A DNA stretch of 64,000 nucleotides from an uncultured Collinsella sp. (GTDB lineage Bacteria > Actinomycetota > Coriobacteriia > Coriobacteriales > Coriobacteriaceae). A program made the position numbers and the translations under genes. Below, piece after piece: positions 17,736 through 25,719 of this stretch; positions within the stretch are counted from its first letter, which is position 1; every line of letters starts with the position of its first letter. The stretch spans positions 14,869-78,868 of the forward strand of contig CAUCLI010000008.1 in NCBI GenBank assembly GCA_958443615.1, in the 5' to 3' direction. The notes under the pieces were generated by a model that saw only the letters and a program-made list of their open reading frames with translations, had not been told where the DNA came from and ran no database searches.

Positions 17736-19906
17736 CACTTCGCCCCCTGCCCGGCTGCCCCGAGCTTCGAGGCGCGCCCGCGTTCATCGGCCGCCAGCAG
17801 CGGCGTGGCGCGGCGGGGCGCGAACGCGAGTACGATGCCCAACGTGGAGATCGCGCCACCCGCCCACGTGAACAGGATGAGCGGGTTCACCTTCACGTTG
17901 AGCGAGAGGCTTCCGTCCGGATTCAGGCCCTGGAAGGCGATGAACAGGTCCTCGAGCGGGAACGTGATCACGGCGGCGTCGAGCGTCGTCTGGCTCGTGG
18001 CGGCCGCGACCTTCATGGACGGCGCCACATGCCCGAGCGAGCGGCCGGTCTCGGCGTCGGTCACGTCGAGTTCCACGCGCATGATCTCGTTGCTCTGGCC
18101 ATCGGAGTAGCGCTCGCTATCCGTGAACGTCAACTCGTAACCGCCCACACGCACCGACTCGCCCGTCTCGCCATCCAGGTTCACCGTGACCTCGCGCACG
18201 TACATCATGGACCCCACCAGGCCCACCACCACGATGGCGACGCCCAGATGGCACAGGTAGCCGCCGGCCTGCGCGGGCGAGCGACGGAACAGGTTGACCA
18301 ATGCGAGCGGCATGCCCTCGTCCTTGGCGCGCATACGGCCGCGCACGCCGCGGCCCAGCAGATACAGCGAGCTCGTGAACAGCAGCGCCGCAGAGGCGAA
18401 GGCAAGCACCGTCAGGCCGAAGTAGTACACCGCGGGGCCCTGCTCGGCGAGCGCCTCGCCCGCCGCACCGCCGGCGGCGACGATCTCGTGATACTCGGGG
18501 ACCAGCACCAGTGCGAAGTACGCCATGAGGGCGGCGAACACCGCGGCGCCCGCGAGGGCGGGGACGCGCATGTTGCGGGCGAACTTGGCGCGGTCGGTCT
18601 TGCGCCACCCCAGCATGGGGCACACCGCCATGAGTAGGACCACGAACACGGCCACGGGACGGGCCACGGCGTTGTATGCGCCAGCGGCGACCACGGCGCC
18701 TCCCAGCGGCATCCAACTCGGCAGGGCGCTCGACACGGTAAGGTAGGCCACGAGCACGCCGGCCATGAGCATCACGATGTTGGTGAGGTAATACGAGCCG
18801 TTCTTGGAGATCATCGATTCGATCTCGTCGTCATCCTCGCCGAACTCGGCGTGGCGGTACACGACGCCCAGCAGGAACGCCAAGCCGCTCACCACCATGA
18901 TGGCGAGGAAGAAGTACGTGGACACCGGGTCCTCGGCGAAGGCGTGCACGCTCTGCACCAGGCCGGAGCGCGTGATGAACGTGCCGAGTACCACGAAGAT
19001 GAAGGTGACGGTGGCCGAGAGCATGCTCCAGCGCTTGAAGATGCCGCGCTTGCGGTACATCGTGAAGCTGTGGATCATGGCGACGCACGTGAGCCAGCTC
19101 ATGAGACTGGCGTTCTCCACGGCGTCCCACGCCCAGAAGCCGCCCCAGCCCAGCACGACGTAGGCCCACACGGCGCCCAACCCCATGCCGATGGAGAGGA
19201 AGATGAAGCCGAAGACGGCGAGGCGGTCGCACAGCTCGACCCAGCGGGCGGACAGGTCGCCGGTGATGAGTGCGGCCATGGCGTAGGCGAACGGGATGGT
19301 CATCGCGGCATAGCCGATGAAGGTCGCCGGCGGGTGCAAGATCATGGCCCAGTGCATGAGCAGCGGGTTCATACCGCCGATCTTGGATACCAAGGTGCCG
19401 TCGGCGTTGAGGTACTCGGCTGCCGTGGCCATGAACGGATTGTTGGAAGTGGAGAACACGAGCGTCGCGGTGAACAGGGCGACCACGATCTCGGTCACAC
19501 CGAGGGCGGCGAGGGTGAGGTCCTCGCGCGCATGGCAGCGGCGATACGCTTGGGCGGCGGCGAAGGCCGAGATGAGCCAGGTCCACAGCAGCAGCGAACC
19601 CTGGCGGCCCGCCCATACGGCGCTCACACGGTAGAGCGGCTGCAGGGGGCTGTCGGTCGCCGGGTAGTTGGAAACCACGTAGGCAAGCGTGTAATCCTCG
19701 GTCAGCATGCCCACGAGCACGATGCCCACGCAGGCGGTGAGCAGCGCGAAGGAAGCGTAGACGAGGGCGTATCCGACATGGGCCATGCGGCGCGCGGCAT
19801 CACGGCGCGAGGGGGCGAATTTCGGCGCGGCGATGAGCAGCACCGCCGAGACCAGGGAGAGCGCAAGGGCAAGGCCCTGGAGCGTGTTGCCGATGATCGA
19901 GGTCAT
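17735..19906 (-). CDS. ccmF: Cytochrome c heme lyase subunit CcmF
   Basis: 723 residues, many transmembrane helices. CcmF takes heme from CcmE and attaches it to apocytochrome. The heme-handling motif WGGFWAWDAVENASLMSWL is near residue 255, with flanking conserved His (LHPPATFIGY, MIHSF). A large extracytoplasmic domain lies between about residues 560 and 680. Start at the ATG with AAAGG; the upstream open frame runs through the ccmE-ccmF spacer and is not coding. Because no ccmH/ccmI or thioredoxin-like ccmG is next to it, CcmF may work without a classic apocytochrome-reduction module, or these genes are elsewhere. The 122-base spacer to ccmE contains a GGCCCCGG hairpin. Confidence 0.95.
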   Translation of the reverse strand: MTSIIGNTLQGLALALSLVSAVLLIAAPKFAPSRRDAARRMAHVGYALVYASFALLTACVGIVLVGMLTEDYTLAYVVSNYPATDSPLQPLYRVSAVWAGRQGSLLLWTWLISAFAAAQAYRRCHAREDLTLAALGVTEIVVALFTATLVFSTSNNPFMATAAEYLNADGTLVSKIGGMNPLLMHWAMILHPPATFIGYAAMTIPFAYAMAALITGDLSARWVELCDRLAVFGFIFLSIGMGLGAVWAYVVLGWGGFWAWDAVENASLMSWLTCVAMIHSFTMYRKRGIFKRWSMLSATVTFIFVVLGTFITRSGLVQSVHAFAEDPVSTYFFLAIMVVSGLAFLLGVVYRHAEFGEDDDEIESMISKNGSYYLTNIVMLMAGVLVAYLTVSSALPSWMPLGGAVVAAGAYNAVARPVAVFVVLLMAVCPMLGWRKTDRAKFARNMRVPALAGAAVFAALMAYFALVLVPEYHEIVAAGGAAGEALAEQGPAVYYFGLTVLAFASAALLFTSSLYLLGRGVRGRMRAKDEGMPLALVNLFRRSPAQAGGYLCHLGVAIVVVGLVGSMMYVREVTVNLDGETGESVRVGGYELTFTDSERYSDGQSNEIMRVELDVTDAETGRSLGHVAPSMKVAAATSQTTLDAAVITFPLEDLFIAFQGLNPDGSLSLNVKVNPLILFTWAGGAISTLGIVLAFAPRRATPLLAADERGRASKLGAAGQGAK

Positions 19907-20028
19907 GGGAAACCTTTCTAATGCGGGGGGCGCCCGCGCACATCGCCGACGATGTGAGGCGGGCGGGCGGCCGACGCACCGAGGCCCCGGACGCGCATTC
20001 GCACCCGGGGCCCCGGTGACGCCGTGAA

Positions 20029-20700
20029 CTACTTTGAGATGGAGGAGTCGATGGCGGGCTGTTCCGTCGCCACGAAGACGCCGTCCGAGTCGAGGTGGCC
20101 GGAGATCACGACGGCCACGCCATCCGCGATCTGCTCGTCGAGGCCGCCGTCGTACACCACCTTGAGCGCGGCGCCCTGGGATTCGATGACGAAGCGGTAA
20201 TCCGCATTGGCGTCGTTGACCTCGCCCTGAATGTAGCCGCAGACCTTGGTGTCCTCGAACATCATGGCGTCGGCCTGATCGATGAGGCCCTTGACGGTGA
20301 GGGAGCCCTCGGCGCTCTCGTACTTGGACGGGCACTTGGTGACCATCTCGGTGCACTTGAGCACGAGCGGGTTCTCGACCGTGCCGGTGCAGATGGCGAC
20401 GACGCCCGAGCCGAAGGTCGCGGGAAGAGCACCCTCGTACACGACGTCGACCGTCTCGCTCCCGTCGCCCTCCTCGGGGGTGATCGCGAAGCGGACCGCG
20501 GTGCCGTCCGTCTCAATCGAGTCGTCGACGACCGAACCGGTGACCTGGACCTTCTTGCCAGCGTAATCACCGGAGAGCAGGTCGGCGACGGTCAGCGACG
20601 ACGCGGCGCCGCCCGAACCGGCGATGGCGACGATCACGAGCATGGCGATGGCGACGATACCGCCGGTCACCACGAGACGACGCTTGGCCTTTTTGTTCAT
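20029..20700 (-). CDS. ccmE: Heme chaperone CcmE, Cys-type, with a second OB-like domain
   Basis: First gene of the cluster, 223 residues. An N-terminal membrane anchor (about 9-28) is followed by an OB domain (about 35-130) with the family core VQVTGSVVDD, VDVVYEGALPATF and, at residues 122-127, KCPSKY: the CxxxY heme-binding motif of the Cys-type CcmE known from Desulfovibrio and archaea, in place of HxxxY. Residues 138-215 look like a second OB fold (VCGYIQGEV, LKVVYDGGLDEQIADGVAVVISGHL) that aligns with the first but lacks the heme motif. Typical CcmE has about 150 residues. The start has a GGAGTC-type site. It diverges from coaX across 140 bases. Confidence 0.9.
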   Translation of the reverse strand: MNKKAKRRLVVTGGIVAIAMLVIVAIAGSGGAASSLTVADLLSGDYAGKKVQVTGSVVDDSIETDGTAVRFAITPEEGDGSETVDVVYEGALPATFGSGVVAICTGTVENPLVLKCTEMVTKCPSKYESAEGSLTVKGLIDQADAMMFEDTKVCGYIQGEVNDANADYRFVIESQGAALKVVYDGGLDEQIADGVAVVISGHLDSDGVFVATEQPAIDSSISK

Positions 20701-20840
20701 GAGACTCCTCGGAACCCGAAAACGTTTGCGCGCCGCGGGGCGCACGTGCAAGCGATAAGTATACAATGGGCGCTGTCGCTCAGGACACCCTGTCGACCCT
20801 ATTTCCGCAGCGTCCGCATGATATTCAACGGGAGACGACC

Positions 20841-21605
20841 ATGCTTTTGGCCATCGATATGGGCAACACCCAAACCGCGCTCGGCCTCTTCGACAACGAC
20901 GAGCTCGTGCACGCATGGCGCATGCCGACGGACCGCACGCTCACCAAAGACGAGCTGCATGTGCGCCTGCTCGGCTACTTCCGCAAGGACGGACTCGACT
21001 TGGGCTGCGTCGACGCCATCGCGTTCGCCGGCGTGGTTCCGCAACTCATGCGCGAGTGGGAGGGCGTTGCGCGGGAGATGGGCGCGCGTCTGGTGGTCGT
21101 GGGGCGCGAGACCGCAGCCGTCACCAACATCGATGCGCCCAACCCCGCCGAAGTGGGCGCCGACCGCATCGCCAACGCGACCGCCGCCGCGGCCTTGTAC
21201 GGGGCGCCGAGCATCGTGGTCGATTTCGGCACCGCGACCAACATCGACGTGATCGACGAGCGCGGTGCCTATATCGGAGGCTGCATCGCGCCGGGCATCC
21301 GCATATCGCTCGACGCCCTGACCGCCCGTGCCGCCCGCTTGGCGAGCGTCCCGCTCGAGGCGCCCGCGGCCACGATCGGCCGCAGCACCGTGGAAGCCGT
21401 GCAGAGTGGCACCGTAGTGGGCGCCGCCGCGATGGCGGAGGGACTGGTCGCGCGCATCAAGCGCGAACTCGATTGCGAAGATGCGACCGTCATCGCCACC
21501 GGCGGCCTTGCGCGCGTGGTGGCAGAGGCAACCGGGGTATTCGACCACGTCGACCCCCAGCTCACCATCAAGGGCATCTGCGAGATCTACCGCCGCCTGG
21601 CGTAA
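20841..21605 (+). CDS. coaX: Type III pantothenate kinase
   Basis: First step of coenzyme A synthesis, ATP plus pantothenate to 4'-phosphopantothenate. 254 residues, normal length. DMGNTQTALG is the phosphate loop, GADRIANATAAAALYG the family's central motif, VVDFGTATNIDVI the second phosphate motif and GGCIAPGI follows. The ATG has GGGAG seven bases upstream. A TATACAAT at 20760-20767 could be a -10 element, with no clear -35. Confidence 0.95.
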   Translation: MLLAIDMGNTQTALGLFDNDELVHAWRMPTDRTLTKDELHVRLLGYFRKDGLDLGCVDAIAFAGVVPQLMREWEGVAREMGARLVVVGRETAAVTNIDAPNPAEVGADRIANATAAAALYGAPSIVVDFGTATNIDVIDERGAYIGGCIAPGIRISLDALTARAARLASVPLEAPAATIGRSTVEAVQSGTVVGAAAMAEGLVARIKRELDCEDATVIATGGLARVVAEATGVFDHVDPQLTIKGICEIYRRLA

Positions 21606-21762
21606 GGGCGCCTCCGGCGCACAGCGACGTGCGCAACGGGGCTTTCTGAACGAAGCGCGGCGGGGGCCTCCGTGGCGCTCGGCAACTCGAAGCGCGGCGG
21701 TGATCTTCGTCGCCCGCAGATCCGACCGTGCCGGACGCGGCACCGCATAGGGCCCGGGCCGA

Positions 21763-21846
21763 TTTGCCTATGACCCGAGCGGCTTTGCCTATGGCAACAA
21801 CAGCTTTGCCTATGGCCAAAACGGCTTTGCCTATGGACATCTTCCC
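21763..21846. repeat. Four 21-bp tandem units after coaX
   Basis: Four successive 21-base units, each beginning TTTGCCTATG. Read on the plus strand in frame they give FAYGNNS-type heptads, but a TAG precedes them and no start codon exists. Read on the minus strand they give IGKAVLA-type heptads. They are probably non-coding or the remnant of a repeat-tailed gene. The last unit is also the left arm of a hairpin. Confidence 0.85.
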
Positions 21847-21881
21847 TTTGAGCAGGCCGAACGGAAGATATCCATAGGCAA
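21827..21881. terminator. Long hairpin after coaX
   Basis: Nineteen-base arms (21827-21845, 21863-21881) with one mismatch and a 17-base loop, built from the last tandem unit and an inverted copy of it. It sits between the convergent coaX and folP-folK genes and could end transcription from both sides, although only a short T-run follows. Confidence 0.55.
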
Positions 21882-21949
21882 TTTAATGACGAAAAGGAGT
21901 TAGGGGCGAAAAGGAATTAAAAGGAATTAGGATTGCACCACAAATGCCC

Positions 21950-23704
21950 CTACAGCGTGCCGAGCTCGGCGACGACGTGACCCACGCGGTCCTCGGGCTC
22001 CTTGACGTCGATGCCCTCGTAGCGGAAGAAGCGCGCCGGGTTGTGCATGAGATCCTCAAGCGGCACCAGCACGAAGTCGCGCTCACCCAGACCCGGATGC
22101 GGCAACCGCAGCTTATCACCGCCATGAACCTCGTTGTCCATCCAGATCAGGTCGCAATCGATCACGCGCGGGCCGTTGGCGCGCACGTTCTTGCCACGGG
22201 CGCGACCAAGCTTCTGCTCAATCTTGAGCAGCTCCTCCAGCAGGATGAGCGGCGCGAGCTCGGTCTTGATCTCGATCACGGCGTTGGCGAACGCGGCCTG
22301 GCGCGTCTCGTAGGCGGGTTCGGACTCGTAGATGCGCGAGCACGCCGACACGCAGGTCATGGGGATCTGGGCGATCAGGTCGCGCGCCGCGCGGATGTTC
22401 TCCTCGCGCTCGCCCTTGTTGGAGCCGAGGGCCACGTAGGCGCGGCGGGGCTGAGGACGGGCGATGGCCCAAAAACCGTTCAGGAACTGGTAGAAGCCGG
22501 CGACGTCGTGCACGCGCACGATGTTGGCGCCCTGCTCGATGGCGCCCAGGCACACGCCGAACGTGGCGATGTCGCGGTCGCGTGCGTCCTCGACGCCGGC
22601 GATGGCGCCCACCAGGCGCTTGCGCGACACGGCGCACAGCGTCGGGTAGCCGAGCGAGGCGATCTTGCCCATCTCGCGCTGGATGACGATGTCCTCGTTG
22701 GCGTCCTTCCCGAAGCCCGGACCGGGATCGAGGCAGATGCGCTCACGGTCAACGCCCGCATGGATGAGCGCACGGGCCTGGTCGGACAGGAAGCCCATGA
22801 CGCGGCGCATGATAGGTGCGGAATCGGGCAGGGTGAAGCGGCGGAGCTGGGAGGTGCGGTTCGCGGCGCCGGTGCGCGCCGCGGAGCGCGCCATCACGGC
22901 GGCGAGATCGTCACCGGAGGGGGACGCCTCGCCGGTGGGCTCGACGGGAGCGCCCATGGAGTCGGCAGCAGCCGCCTCGAGCGCGATGGCACCGGATCCG
23001 ACGGCAGGAGCGGCATCCGCATCCGCAGCCGGTGCGGCGGGAGAACCGACCGTGGACGCCGGCGCATCGAGCGGCAGCTGCGGCTGCAAGGGCTGCACCA
23101 TGCCGGAGATGAGCTTCGCCTTGGCGGCGCGTTTGGACTTACCGGTGGCGCCGAGGGCGCGGGCGGCCTCCTCGGCCTCGCGCGCCTTCTGGGCCATGAA
23201 CGCCGCGGCGGAGGTATCGAGCTGCACTTCGGTGTGGGTGCGCGGGCGCTCGACGTCGGCCACCTCGCCGGCGTGCATGACCACCAGGCCGCAGTCGCTC
23301 TCCTTCACGAAGTCCACCATGCGCGGATCGGTGAACCCGGTGACGTCGTTCACGATCGAGGCGCCAACGCGCACGGCGGCCTTGGCGACCTCCACGTGGC
23401 GCGTGTCGATGGACACCACGGCGCCCGCCTTCGCGAGGGCCTGCACGACCGGCAGGACGCGGCGCGCCTCGGTGTCGGGGTCGACCGGGGTGAAACCGGG
23501 GCGCGTGGACTCGCCGCCCACGTCGATGATGTCCGCGCCGTCGTCGAGCATCTTCAGGCCGTGCGCGATCGCGGCGTCCGTATCGAGATGCTCGCCGCCG
23601 TCGCTGAACGAATCCGGGGTGACGTTGAGGACGCCCATGATGCGGGGGCGGTCGAACTTGAGCTCGTACTTACCGCAGCGCCAGACTTTGGAATCGCGTG
23701 CCAT
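21950..23704 (-). CDS. folP-folK: Fused dihydropteroate synthase-HPPK
   Basis: Bifunctional folate enzyme, 584 residues. Residues 20-415 are dihydropteroate synthase: IMGVLNVTPDSFSDGG (21-36), GADIIDVGGESTRPG (56-70), VSIDT and a C-terminal RKR/VHDV end. Residues from about 424 (AYVALGSNKG) to 584 are 6-hydroxymethyl-dihydropterin pyrophosphokinase with RVIDCDLIWMDN and LPHPGLGERDFVLVPL. The two steps are consecutive, here in order product-maker then precursor-activator. An Ala/Pro/Ser-rich insertion (about 163-295) interrupts the synthase barrel. The ATG at 23704 has AAAGGA five bases upstream. The gene has no folate neighbours. Confidence 0.94.
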   Translation of the reverse strand: MARDSKVWRCGKYELKFDRPRIMGVLNVTPDSFSDGGEHLDTDAAIAHGLKMLDDGADIIDVGGESTRPGFTPVDPDTEARRVLPVVQALAKAGAVVSIDTRHVEVAKAAVRVGASIVNDVTGFTDPRMVDFVKESDCGLVVMHAGEVADVERPRTHTEVQLDTSAAAFMAQKAREAEEAARALGATGKSKRAAKAKLISGMVQPLQPQLPLDAPASTVGSPAAPAADADAAPAVGSGAIALEAAAADSMGAPVEPTGEASPSGDDLAAVMARSAARTGAANRTSQLRRFTLPDSAPIMRRVMGFLSDQARALIHAGVDRERICLDPGPGFGKDANEDIVIQREMGKIASLGYPTLCAVSRKRLVGAIAGVEDARDRDIATFGVCLGAIEQGANIVRVHDVAGFYQFLNGFWAIARPQPRRAYVALGSNKGEREENIRAARDLIAQIPMTCVSACSRIYESEPAYETRQAAFANAVIEIKTELAPLILLEELLKIEQKLGRARGKNVRANGPRVIDCDLIWMDNEVHGGDKLRLPHPGLGERDFVLVPLEDLMHNPARFFRYEGIDVKEPEDRVGHVVAELGTL

Positions 23705-23807
23705 GAGGATCCTTTCGAGAACGGACAACTCGTTCTATTGTATCCAGCCCGACCATGTTCGATGCGCGAAAGTCGCGAGGAGAGCGGATGCAGGCGGCGC
23801 GAGTCGC

Positions 23808-24560
23808 TTAAAACGAGAACGCCTCGGCGATATCGCAGGAGATGAGCAGGTCGGCGCGCTCGTCCTGAGGCGTGGGGTCGCGGTTCACGATGGCGATCTC
23901 GTTGCCTTGGAAATACCGGATGAGCCCCGCCGCCGGATAGACCACCAGCGAGGTGCCGCCGATGATGAGGGCATCCGCCTCCGCAATCGCACGGACCGCG
24001 CCCTCGACAATCCCCTCGTCCAGGGGCTCCTCGTACAAGACCACATCGGGCTTGATGGAACCCCCGCACACGGGACAGACCGGCACGCCGCGTTCGTCCT
24101 CATGCTCGCGCGCCATGATCCACGCGGCACCGTACACGACGCCGCACTCGCGGCACACGTTGCGGTGGACCGAACCGTGCAGCTCGAACACCGCACGGGA
24201 GCCCGCGGCTTGATGCAGTCCGTCGATATTCTGCGTCACGACGGCGGAGAGCACGCCCGCTCGCTCGAGCTCCGCGAGCTTGAGATGGCATGCGTTGGGC
24301 CTCGCGTCGAGGGCGATCATCTTCTCCCGATAGAAGTCGTAGAACTCGGGACGATGCGTTTCGTAGAAACCGTGCGAGAGCATGATTTCGGGCGGATAGG
24401 CGAATCGCTGGCTGTACAGGCCGTCCTGACTGCGAAAGTCCGGTATGCCGCTCGCGGTGGACACGCCAGCGCCGCCGAAGAACACCACCCTGGAATGTGC
24501 TTCGAACACATCGGACAAGGCTCGCCGTGCGGCGGCGGGGTCGGTTATAGCTTGAGACAT
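23808..24560 (-). CDS. cobB: Sir2-family NAD-dependent protein deacylase
   Basis: 250-residue sirtuin. FFGGAGVSTASGIPDFRS binds NAD, TQNIDGLHQAAGS includes the conserved Asn-Asp pair, FELHGS carries the catalytic His, and the zinc ribbon is CRECG with CPVCGG. IGGTSLVVYPA closes the Rossmann fold. It removes acyl groups from lysines with NAD. Start ATG behind AGGGAG. It stands alone; seven consecutive G (24608-24614) lie 50 bases upstream, too short to call a contingency tract. The symbol is by family only. Confidence 0.9.
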   Translation of the reverse strand: MSQAITDPAAARRALSDVFEAHSRVVFFGGAGVSTASGIPDFRSQDGLYSQRFAYPPEIMLSHGFYETHRPEFYDFYREKMIALDARPNACHLKLAELERAGVLSAVVTQNIDGLHQAAGSRAVFELHGSVHRNVCRECGVVYGAAWIMAREHEDERGVPVCPVCGGSIKPDVVLYEEPLDEGIVEGAVRAIAEADALIIGGTSLVVYPAAGLIRYFQGNEIAIVNRDPTPQDERADLLISCDIAEAFSF

Positions 24561-24811
24561 GAGGCTCCCTTCGCGGAGATATCGAGCCGGCAAAGATGAA
24601 CGGACGAGGGGGGGCCGGCGCACCCGCGTATCGAACGGCGCGGCGAGAACAAGAAGTCGTCACCCGCCCAGTCGCCACCCATCCAGCCGTCACCCATCTA
24701 GTATAGTTAGCCATGCGATACCCTAGTGGGCCCATTTCCGGCCGTCCGAACGGTGCGGCATGGCCCCTCGACATATAGGCGCCCTTGCGAGCGCCCCATA
24801 AGGAGACCCTC

Positions 24812-25654
24812 ATGACCGACACCGCCCCCCGCACGCTCAAACTCGCCTCGTGGAACGTCAACGGCCTGCGCGCCGTGCTCAAGAAGGACCCGAGCTTCAC
24901 CGACATCGTGGCCGAACTCGACGCCGACATCCTCGGCCTGCAGGAGACCAAGCTGCAGGAGGGCCAGGTCGAACTCGACCTGCCGGGCTATCACCAGGTG
25001 TGGAGCTACGCCGAGCGCAAGGGCTACTCCGGCACGGCCGTGTTCTGCCGCGAGGAGCCCCTGTCCGTGCGCCATGCGGACGCCGTGCTCGCAGCTGGAC
25101 GCGGCGCGGGCCTCACCGATGACGAGCTCGAGCTAGTCGCCGTCGCCGCCACCGAGGGGCGCGTGTGCGCGCTGGAGTTCGAGCGCTTCTGGTTCGTGGA
25201 CGTGTACACCCCCAACGCGCAGGGCGAACTCGCCCGCCTGAGCACGCGTATGGCCTGGGACGACGCCTATCGCGCGTTTTTGCGCTCGCTCGAGGACGAG
25301 ACGGGCAAGCCCGTGATCACCTGTGGCGACTTCAACGTGGCCCACAACGAGATCGACCTCAAGAACCCCAAGTCCAACCGCGGCAACGCCGGTTTTTCCG
25401 ATGAGGAGCGCGCGAAGTTCGGCGAGCTGCTGGATGCGGGGTACACCGACACGTTCCGCGCCGCGAACCCCGACCTGGAGGGCGCCTACAGCTGGTGGAG
25501 CTACCGTTTCAACGCGCGCAAGAACAACGCCGGCTGGCGCATCGATTACTTCCTGGTAAGCGACTCGATCGCCGACCGCGTGCGCGACTGCGGCATCCGC
25601 AGCGACATCTTCGGCTCCGACCACTGCCCCGTCACGCTGGAGATCGAACTGTAG
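24812..25654 (+). CDS. Exodeoxyribonuclease III / AP endonuclease
   Basis: 280 residues of the ExoA/XthA family, which cleaves DNA 5' to abasic sites in base-excision repair. LASWNVNGLRA (Asn), LGLQETKLQ (catalytic Glu), VDVYTPN, GDFNVAHNEIDL (Asp-Asn), YSWWSYR, WRIDYFLV (Asp) and the terminal GSDHCPVTLEI (Asp-His) are all present. Start at ATG with AAGGAGA. A TATAGT at about 24701 may be its -10 element. Three rough copies of a GTCACCCATCCAG-like unit lie just before it (24659-24701). Confidence 0.94.
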   Translation: MTDTAPRTLKLASWNVNGLRAVLKKDPSFTDIVAELDADILGLQETKLQEGQVELDLPGYHQVWSYAERKGYSGTAVFCREEPLSVRHADAVLAAGRGAGLTDDELELVAVAATEGRVCALEFERFWFVDVYTPNAQGELARLSTRMAWDDAYRAFLRSLEDETGKPVITCGDFNVAHNEIDLKNPKSNRGNAGFSDEERAKFGELLDAGYTDTFRAANPDLEGAYSWWSYRFNARKNNAGWRIDYFLVSDSIADRVRDCGIRSDIFGSDHCPVTLEIEL

Positions 25655-25719
25655 GGGAGCGCAACCTGGGCACGGAGGCCGCCCGCGGTCGCGTCCAAGC
25701 TGCCGCGGCCGTGGGCGCC

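Noticed and set aside
24608..24614. Seven-G tract upstream of the sirtuin as a contingency locus
   Set aside because: Too short to be hypermutable with confidence, and no promoter pair flanks it.
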